Source: Hordeum vulgare subsp. vulgare (lineage: Eukaryota > Streptophyta > Magnoliopsida > Poales > Poaceae). Taken from it: a DNA stretch of 64,000 bases. Below, piece after piece: positions 57,410-64,000 of the stretch. The notes below the pieces were generated by a model that did no database searches, was not told where the DNA came from, and was given only the letters and a program-made list of their open reading frames with translations. The position numbers and the translations under genes are program-made. The stretch covers positions 560,624,176-560,688,175 of the forward strand of contig NC_058521.1 in NCBI RefSeq assembly GCF_904849725.1, written 5' to 3'. The first letter of the stretch is position 1. Each line of letters starts with the position of its first letter.

Positions 57410-57433
57410 ACGTGCAACGCACGTCTCGACTAA
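57410..57433 (+). mobile_element. Helitron-like 3' end, plus strand (second)
   Basis: ACGTGCAACGCACGT is a perfect 6-bp stem with a 3-base loop (57410-57424), followed by CTCGA-CTAA and T at 57434. Hairpin, CTRR and T are all satisfied; this is the best of the four ends. Confidence 0.55.
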
Positions 57434-58174
57434 TATTACAACCAGATGTCAGAATTCATATACATTGAAAAGTTATTCCAAAGGCTTCAAAACAATATTA
57501 GTACAGATCAACTCTAATTTAAATGAGTTTCAAGAAATGTTAATAGTTTAACGCCGGACATGTAAAGACACAACCTAATTATCTCAGTACTTGTTAATAT
57601 GCTTACGTATTTCTCAATATAGCAAAAGCATACAAGGTGCAATGCATGTCTAAACTTATAGATTGCATTTGCACGCGCAAGGGGAATTCTATGATCATGG
57701 GATTTAACCTAATTTCAATAATCTATATAGAAACTATAGGACATAAATATATACAACATAGGAATGTAAGAAATTGGACTTTAAAGAACCACAAGCAATG
57801 TTTAACACACCCTCCATGTGTGCAGCGGCTTGGACCCGAGCAATAACATAGGAAAATAAATAAAAACATATTTCAGGAACTATAAGTACAAATGAATATA
57901 GTGAGAAATATTTTGTCCCCCGTTTCATTAGCAAGAAAACATTTTAGTAGGATATCATCTTCACTATGACTTTCACGTGCGAATCATTCCATTTATTATT
58001 TTCCTTATCGATGTAATTTTCCTTTAAAAGGTACATCGCCGTAGAATATAAATCTTAATATGTAAGGTGCAACACTATCTTGATGGAGTGCAAGTAAAGT
58101 CTTTAATCGATAACAAATCCACATGGCAGGAGAAAGCATATCTTATATTTGACTCAGTGCGCTTATATTTATAG
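57434..58174. other. Unassigned intergenic sequence
   Basis: AT-rich, with no gene. It ends in a pyrimidine/AT-rich stretch and the acceptor of the dihydrodipicolinate reductase exon. Confidence 0.4.
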
Positions 58175-58431
58175 GTGAATAGTTGCATCGGGAAAATGGG
58201 GAAGTCTGTTGCTGAAGCAGTTGCGGCTGCTGGTCTTCAGTCAGTTCCGGTCTCATTCAGTGCAATAGAGGTTCCTGATGGAAAGCTCAATATCTGTGAC
58301 AGAGACATTCATATTCATGATCCATGTGAAAGTGAAAGTATTATCCGTTCGATTGCTAAGGACTATCCAGATATGACAGTACAATACCCCCCAACCAAGA
58401 CTTTTAAAACAAATACGGAGAAAAAGGAGAG
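58175..58431 (+). pseudogene. DAPB: Dihydrodipicolinate reductase (DapB-type) exon, captured fragment
   Basis: An acceptor (TTTATAG, AG at 58173-58174) precedes VNSCIGKMGKSVAEAVAAAG, the nucleotide-binding start of plant 4-hydroxy-tetrahydrodipicolinate reductase (G-K-M-G as in the family's GxxGxMG loop). It continues LQSVPVSFSAIEVPDGKLNI and SIAKDYPDMTV, and loses similarity where the family has a VDYTVP segment. A GT (GAGAG|GTAAG) follows at 58432. The enzyme reduces dihydrodipicolinate with NAD(P)H in chloroplast lysine synthesis. Only this one exon is present; the catalytic half is missing, so it is a fragment, not a gene. No neighbouring exons are visible on either side. Confidence 0.8.
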
Positions 58432-59919
58432 GTAAGATGGTTCAATCCTAGGTCACTCGGATGATTATAGTGCTGCAAATCAGTGCCTTACTACATTATA
58501 CTTAATCCTCCAGTGCTGCAAACATTTTAATACACTCTAGATTTTAAATATTTTTTTCTTCTCCTTTTTTTGTTAGGTTTGTTTCTTCTTCTTCATTTTC
58601 GTTTGGTTTGCCTTTTTCTTCTTCATTTTTTGTTTGGTTTTATCTTTTTTCTCCATTTTTTTTGTTTTTTATGATTTTTTGTTTTCACTCTACATTTTGT
58701 ATGTGTCATAAAAATTAGTAAGTGATCAAATTTTTTAAATAGTAGTTCAGTATTTTAATACTTATTTAATATATTTGAAATACTTTACTAAAAATTTCCA
58801 AATAGTGGTTCAACATTTTTGTATACTTATTGAACATTTCACAAATACTATTTCACCATTGTAATATTTTAATTTTTTTTGAAATACTCTTTCAACATTT
58901 TTAATAATTGTTCGACATTTTTCATATATTTCTTCAACATTTTAGTTTTTCATATATATTTTTAAAGAGTATTTTGTAATTGGGAAATATATATGTAGAA
59001 TATTTTAGTGTATAAATAAAAGTATAAAAATAAAACAAAAAATGAGAACAGAAAATAAACTGGCTGTGACCTCCTGTGCTGCTGCGCCGTCCCATTTGTC
59101 TAGTCTAGCTTAAAGTGAGAAATAGGGGCGGCCATGTCCTACATGCTCAGGACCATAACATATATCCCTTAAAAAGGTACGATAGCATATCATTGCAATC
59201 GCCCATGCCATAAGCGAGAGTTTTTTTTTTCTATTTTTAGTTCAGTTAATTTACATTTCTTCAAAATAAAACTTTTATGATTTATTTTCAGTTTTACCTT
59301 ATGTATTTATTTATTGTTTTCCCTTTTATTCTCTTTTATTAATGTTTTTCCTAAAAAACACTACCATTTCGTCAAATTCTTGGACATTTTCTAAATTCAG
59401 GAACCTTTGGTGAATTCGTAATCTCTTTTTAGGTTACGAAAAACACTACGGGAGCTTGCGATGAGTGGTTCGCCAATGGCTTAGGCTCATACCTTTCTTT
59501 ATCCTTGAACACATACTGATGATTAGCCTGGGTGCCAAAATCTTAATTATTTGAAAATAGTTCGGCACTTTGTGTGGCACTTGATTTTGCCAGCAGGTGC
59601 TAATCACATAAACCTGCATCGTGTTGGCAAATTATTCAGGACAAATCATGGAAGAAATCACATGAAGTCTATAAAACTATTATCCCATCTACTAACAGAA
59701 AGTTGCTGGAATAAATTGTATCAACAATAATACTGTACAATTGATTCTGAATATAAACAAACAACAGAAGAATTGATTCAAAGGGAATTGATTCAAGCAC
59801 GCGCGACAGCCAAGTCATCATAGCCTGCGATAGAAAAAGTACTACACAATAATAATTGGACTAATAAATAAGGCTAGAAGCAAGATGAACCCCAGCAAAA
59901 TAAAAATGCCAAGTCTTAC
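58432..59919. other. T-rich and AT-rich intergenic sequence
   Basis: Repeats of TTCTTCTTCATTTT(C)GTTTGG at 58555-58690 and recurring TTCAACATTTT(T) from 58740 to 58945. No genes. Confidence 0.5.
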
Positions 59920-60989
59920 ATCTTGAATCATCAGTGCGGCTGCGCTCCATTGCAAGGTCAAATAAGCTTTGCAGGACAAATGCAAGCCGATCACATGTAG
60001 TTTCAGTACGAGGAGCAAGCCATGATCGTGCAGCCGCGCGTGCTATCTCAGCAGCTGCCTCAGTCATCCCACTGCTTCCACCTCTTCCAGCATGGGCAAG
60101 TAATATGTTCGCAACCTGATGACACCAACATCCCAATTTCAGCTAACTTACTCAAAATGATGTACCTACAAACTTCCAATCTAAATTGTACCTTCTCTCT
60201 TGACACCTGTGGGCACTCCATGGAATATGTCGCAGAGCGGAATTCGTGCATTACTCTCTCAAAAGCCGCACCACCATACAGCTTAAGGCTGGAGTTGGGA
60301 GGTTTTACAGGAACGCTGGTGCTAGGCCAGCTGTTAATACCACTGTGAATTTGCTCCTCTTCAGTAGTTTTTCCCCACACCTCTGGGGCTGGATCAACTG
60401 CTCCATCAAGTAATGCACGCTTTCATACAAAAAATATAGTGCCAGTTAGCTCCAGTACAAAAAATAGCAACCTAATTACAAAGAAATGTTATGCAAGGAC
60501 AGATTGTGCTTTGTTTACATACCAAATGGGTGCAGATAGAAGCAACATGAAGCATTGCCGATCTTCTCAGCTGAGAGACGTCAGAGGTTGCTTGCAGTTT
60601 GGAGTCCAGTCTGGATAGGTCCATCGAGACATCACTGCATCTCTGCTCCAACAATGCTAGGGTGGCTGGAGCTGCTTCTTTGTACCTCTTCTGAAGTTCA
60701 GACTCCAAATACTTCCTGAGACAGCTAAACCCAATGTACGGAGCAAACTTGTCTTCATTGAAACCCCCTTTCACACCATCATGCAAGTGTCGCAGCACAT
60801 CAATATCTACCTGACATATTTGCCCATTAGACAATATGGCTGAGAGTACTCATAGAAAAGGACCGCTTTGCTAGAAAATAAGCATATGCTGCCACATTCA
60901 GTTCACAGGGAAAAATATGTTGCTGAAAAAGGGAAGTGCCCAGCATTGCAATTTGATCCATACCATTGACAAATTTTTTAAATAAAAAT

Positions 60990-61841
60990 ACACGCTCTTG
61001 TGCTTACTAATTTAGTGATTCCAGAGGTATCTTCAAAAAAAGCATTCCAGTTGCTCTGGAAATTTTGTTCCAAGGAGACATACTCATCACCATAAGATTG
61101 CTCATAAACTTCTACTTGCTCAGGATACGAGGAAGACGAGAATATGCTTGCCATGCCTCCATATTCACCAGATTCGAACGCATGCTGCTAGTTAAAACAA
61201 TGAGTTAACAAAGAAAAGATATATTAGCTGCACTCCGAAGAATGAGCCAATAATCTGTCCAATTGACAGTTTTATAAACAAACAAGATCTTATATCAATT
61301 TTGTATCAGCAGCACCTCAAATGTGACAGGAGTACATCTTACATTATCATACTGGGGAGTCAAATCTTCTGTGGAGTCGTGATAGTATCCCAAATTCATC
61401 GACCAAGAAGGTTGATAAGGTTCGACTGGACCGTCAGGTACATATGCATAGGGCTGTATCTCACATGACTGCGTTGACATCTCTGAATTATCAATATGGT
61501 TGGTATATGTTGAGAAATTCTATATAAGGATCATGGTGCTCGTCTCCTCCAGCTCCAGGTCCAGCTCCCCCTGCCCCTGCGCCTGATCCCCACCGTTGTG
61601 TGGGCCGCCGCGCTTGAAAACAGAGCAACCATTTTATCAGCTCCTTCGATAGTGCGCCGCAACGGGGGTTCTTGGCATGGATGGATGCCGGTAGGGGGGG
61701 GGGGGGGGGGGCGGGAAGGAAGGAAGAAAGGGAGGGACCTGCTCGTCGAAGATGGTGTCGGCGAGAACGCGGTAGGACTCGGCCTCGATGAGCTGCCAGT
61801 TGTCGTCGTACAGCTCGACCAGGCGCTTGAGGACGGGCCTA
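60990..61841 (-). pseudogene. Pieces of a second, unidentified gene inside the DRP5A-like copy
   Basis: Directly after the broken DRP exon 3, the minus strand reads LKRLVELYDDNWQLIEAESY with RVLADTIFDEQ and a GT. After an intron holding a C18 run (61694-61711), it reads an acidic piece (GELDLELEETSTM), then STQSCEIQPYAYVPDGPVEP with WSMNLGYYHDSTEDLTPQYD, then ESGEYGGMASIFSSSSYPEQ with SYGDEYVSLEQNFQSNWNAF and FEDTSGITKL. The pieces look like consecutive exons of one tyrosine/glutamate-rich protein separated by introns. I do not recognise the protein. It has the same orientation as the surrounding DRP5A-like exons, so a transcript could join both. Confidence 0.5.
61694..61711. repeat. G18 homopolymer
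   Basis: Eighteen consecutive G on the plus strand, inside an intron of the unidentified gene. The length is likely to be assembly-sensitive. Confidence 0.85.
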
Positions 61842-62625
61842 AGAGCACCACTCGACGCTGCTCTGCTGGAGGAACAGAATGAGGCGGTGGGGCGGGCTCG
61901 CTAGTGTCTTCACCATCGATAGGATCTCCTCAGGCGTCCTCTTCGGCTCAGCTTTCTTAGCCTACAACGGTCAGGAATTCCATCAAACAGCTCACAAACA
62001 GACAAAACAACCACTGCACTTTGTTGGGAGGAAGCTCACGATTCACCGCTGCCTACCTTAAGCACGAAACCTGGGGTATCGATGATAGTGAGGTTGGGGC
62101 AGTGGGCGTACTCGGCCCTCATGACGATGGGCTTGGGCGAGGCGGCGGCCTTGATCGTCCGGAGGTGCGACTCGGTGCGCTGCTTGATGAGGTCGGCTAT
62201 GGCCGCGACCTGCACCATGGGGTGGCCGTACTCCTTCGAGTCCTCCTCCTGCGATGCGCCGCACAACCCACGCTAATCAGCCGCTCGCACGCGTTTACCA
62301 GGAGCACCAGACTCGATCTGTGAGGGGAACGAAGGGGGGAACCCTAGAAGAGGTGAAGCGCGGCACGCACCTGGAAGCGGGAGCGGGGATCGAGGGCGGT
62401 GGGGTCGTGGACCATCTGGAGGACGAGGGGGCGGCGGGTGCCCATCTCGACCTCTTGGACGTTGAAGCGGAAGCCGAGGAGCGCCTCCAGGAGCGAGCTC
62501 TTGCCGTTTGACTGGCCCCCTATCGCCACTATCTCCGGAATCGGGAGCTTCTCCCCGAACGCCATGGCCGCCGCCTGCAGCCGGTTGTAGGCCTCGAACC
62601 GGGCCTTGGTGTCGGCCGAATTCAT

Positions 62626-62993
62626 CACGGCTCGACGGGCGGACGGGGACGGGGTGGCGCGTCGAGAGGGGGAGGAGGCACGACCCGCCGAGCGTGGGAC
62701 GCGCGACACGACGCGGCGCGGCAAGCGGGGCCGAGCGACGCGGCGCGGCGAGCGGGGGAGGAGGCGCGGCGCGGCGAGCGGGAGAGGAGCGGCCTGGCGA
62801 GCGGCGCGACGGGGCGAGCGGACCGAGCAGGGGGAGCCGGTGCGAGCGTGCGAGCGAGGGATCGAGGGTTAACGGCGTTTTTAGACGTGGGTGGGCAATT
62901 AGCGCTAACTAGTTTCGTTAACAACGTTTTTGGACCCTTGATTAAGTGATTAAACGGCTGGGATGATGAGTTGGATCTGCCCTCTCGTGCTTT
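62626..62993 (-). other. GC-rich region upstream of the DRP5A-like exon 1
   Basis: Units of GCGGCGCGGCGAGCGGG recur at 62695-62825 on the plus strand. The frame of exon 1 is open further upstream to an ATG at 62724, but that extension is arginine-rich and compositional; the ATG at 62625 matches the usual family start (MNSADTKARFEAYN). Confidence 0.45.
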
Positions 62994-63010
62994 TCTATAC
63001 TATAATAAAC
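62994..63010 (+). mobile_element. Helitron-like 5' end
   Basis: TCTATACTATAATAAAC fits the 5' terminus typical of plant Helitrons (TCTMTAYTA...). The base before it is T where A is expected at an AT target, a weakness. The two gene fragments that follow lie downstream in the same sense, and the 3' end would be beyond the window. Confidence 0.5.
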
Positions 63011-63282
63011 AATCCAACAAGAATTACACTACAGACACCCCATCAAACGCCCCACAAAAAAACAATCAATCAGCACCCCACGATTAATCCCACAGATCTT
63101 AATCTAACAACCCTCGTTAATCCACCGTGTGCTGGGTGTACTTAGCAATTACAATAGGCTGAACATACTCCACCAACGAAACTTCCAATCATGTAAGAAA
63201 AAAATAGAAGAGAAAATGCCCAGCAACGTCCCGTGTAATCACGCGACCATCCAGCCACCACCATCACGGGATTCTCATCCGG
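63011..63282 (+). other. Unassigned sequence after the Helitron-like 5' end
   Basis: A/C-rich, with no ORF. It leads into the RGG-protein fragment. Confidence 0.4.
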
Positions 63283-63455
63283 ACCGGCCCGAGGCGTGAC
63301 CACGGCGACGCCGATGCCAACGGCTTCGAGGGCGGCTACAGCGGCGGATATGCGGCGCCTCAGCTGGAAGACGGCGAGAGGAAGCCGGCGGAGAGGGGCC
63401 GCGGTCCGCGCCAGCCCTACCGCGGAGGGGGCGGCCGCCGCGGGGGCTACTCCCG
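63283..63455 (+). pseudogene. RGG-motif RNA-binding protein (HABP4/PAI-RBP1-like) fragment
   Basis: The plus frame reads RRDHGDADANGFEGGYSGGY, AAPQLEDGERKPAERGRGPR and QPYRGGGRRGGYS. The glycine/tyrosine stretch followed by RGRGPRQPYRGG is what plant RGG proteins of the hyaluronan/mRNA-binding (Stm1-like) family show in their N-terminal half; they bind mRNA and ribosomes. Only about 55 codons are present. The segment is fused without a gap to the next fragment, whose ATG starts at 63456 in a different frame. Identification is from composition and motif spacing only. Confidence 0.5.
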
Positions 63456-64000
63456 ATGGATCGGTGGGCGGCCACGGCTGCCGGCCCGGTGGTGGCGGCG
63501 GGGGTGCCGTCCTACTGGTGCTACAGCTGCGAGCGGTTCGTGCGCACGGAGGGGGACGCCGGGCTGGCCTACCCCGACTGCGACGGCGGCTTCCTGGAGC
63601 AGATGGACGCGCCGCCGCCGCGCCCGCCGCCTTCCTCCGACGCCGCGCCGCCGCGAACGCGCCCGCCGCCTTCCTCCGACGCCGCGCCGCCGCGAACGCG
63701 CCCGCCGAGGTCCGACCACGCCGCGGCAGGCGTGGCGGCGCCTCGGGGGACCGCTCGGGGTCGCCGTACAACCCGGTCATCGTGCTGCGCGGCTCCGCCG
63801 CGCCGCCCGGCGACGACGCCACTGGCGCCACCAGCAGCTTCGAGCTCTTCTACGATGACGGCGCCGGATTCGGCCTCCGCCCGCTGCCCGAGAGCATGTC
63901 CGACCTCCTCATGGGCTCCACCTTCGAGCGCCTCCTCGAGCAGCTCGCCCAGATCGAGGCCGGCGGCTTCGGCGGCGTCCGCCCCTGCGACAACCCGCAG
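63456..64000 (+). pseudogene. Zinc-ribbon/RING-type E3 ubiquitin ligase N-terminus (RDUF/RHC-like), frameshifted, cut by window edge
   Basis: From ATG 63456: MDRWAATAAGPVVAAGVPSY, then WCYSCERFV and YPDCDGGFLEQMDAP, the N-terminal zinc ribbon of plant RHC1A/RDUF-type RING-H2 ligases. The third zinc ligand is Tyr (TAC at 63570-63572) where Cys is usual. A 39-bp unit is duplicated at about 63625-63702, and within it the reading must change frame: downstream similarity (SGSPYNPVIVLRGS, SSFELFYDDGAGFGLRPLPE, SMSDLLMGSTFERLLEQLAQ, IEAGGFGGVRPCDNPQ) is in another frame. The RING itself would lie beyond 64000. These ligases ubiquitinate targets in stress signalling; this copy appears broken. Confidence 0.78.

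Larger units (their letters stand above)
59920..62625 (-). pseudogene. DRP5A: Dynamin-related protein 5A-like gene, truncated and interrupted
   Basis: Minus-strand exons with consensus GT-AG borders. Exon 1, 62625-62371: MNSADTKARFEAYNRLQAAA, P-loop GGQSNGKSSLLEALLGFRFN. Exon 2, 62248-62057: DLIKQRTESHLRTIKAAAS, IIDTPGFVLK (G3 motif DTPG). Part of exon 3, 61961-61842: TPEEILSMVKTLASPPHR, LFLQQSSVEWCS. Then 1 kb of foreign sequence. Middle-domain exons: 60810-60523 (VDIDVLRHLHDGVKGGFNED, APATLALLEQRCSDVS), 60419-60192 (PPNSSLKLYGGAAFERVMHE) and 60115-59920 (ANILLAHAGRGGSSGMTEAA). The rest of the GTPase domain (including TKxD) and the C-terminal effector domain are absent. The family acts in membrane fission, and Arabidopsis DRP5A at cytokinesis. 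Retained introns show a genomic copy. Confidence 0.85.

Noticed and set aside
62344..62724. Longer DRP5A-like start at 62724
   Set aside because: The added residues are arginine/serine-rich and unlike the family; the ATG at 62625 gives the expected N-terminus.
63142..63831. 229-codon minus-strand ORF
   Set aside because: Antisense of the RGG and E3-ligase fragments; alanine/arginine-rich by composition.
1..64000. CRISPR arrays, rRNA genes, intact tRNA genes, bacterial-type operons
   Set aside because: Nothing of these kinds is visible; tandem repeats present are minisatellites without CRISPR-like spacer structure.

Overview
The window looks like intergenic DNA from a large cereal genome, most likely Triticeae (wheat, barley, rye or Aegilops). 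The basis is an Angela/BARE-type Copia LTR beginning TGTTGGAA and ending CCCCAACA, Athila-like Gypsy LTRs beginning TGATACGTCTCC with a tRNA-Asp-type primer site, a Sirevirus-type LTR bounded by TGAAAG and CTTTCA, and decayed MULE, Harbinger and LINE sequence. I see no complete, intact host gene. Almost everything is mobile DNA or broken gene pieces. All identifications are by eye from motifs; none was checked against a database.

Region 1 (1-9700, minus strand) is an Athila-like Gypsy element: LTR 8125-9700, primer site 8096-8113, broken gag, aspartic protease, no visible reverse transcriptase, an ATHILA-type late ORF (1976-2887) and a long noncoding tail. A related LTR (4279-5859) sits in it in the opposite orientation as a solo LTR with an exact 5-bp target duplication. 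The far left edge holds an open gag/LINE-ORF1-like fragment. Region 2 (9701-13574) is a MULE: a broken mudrA-type transposase on the minus strand faces a GRF-like coiled-coil ORF on the plus strand, with minisatellites between them. Region 3 (13575-23168) is a Copia array, partial internal - LTR - internal - LTR, as expected from unequal recombination. It has cut into the LTR of the next element.

Region 4 (23169-41256) holds two copies of one non-autonomous Gypsy family (gag-protease only) in opposite orientation, their 3' LTRs facing each other across 186 bp. The right copy contains an Angela-type solo LTR (34122-35932). Both copies share a short ORF overlapping two internal polypurine-tract-like motifs. 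The right copy also has a doubled primer binding site.

Region 5 (41257-64000) is a mosaic. It holds a Harbinger transposase remnant, several Helitron-like ends (hairpin followed by CTRR), a LINE split by a Sirevirus solo LTR, and captured fragments of at least six host genes: an RS/acidic nuclear-protein exon, the proteasome ATPase RPT3 C-terminus, a dihydrodipicolinate reductase exon, a dynamin-related protein 5A-like gene interrupted by pieces of an unidentified second gene, an RGG-protein fragment, and a zinc-ribbon/RING-type E3 ligase N-terminus. Many fragments keep splice sites, so they were copied as DNA and not from mRNA. This gene-capture mosaic, and the dynamin chimera within it, is the most interesting part of the window.
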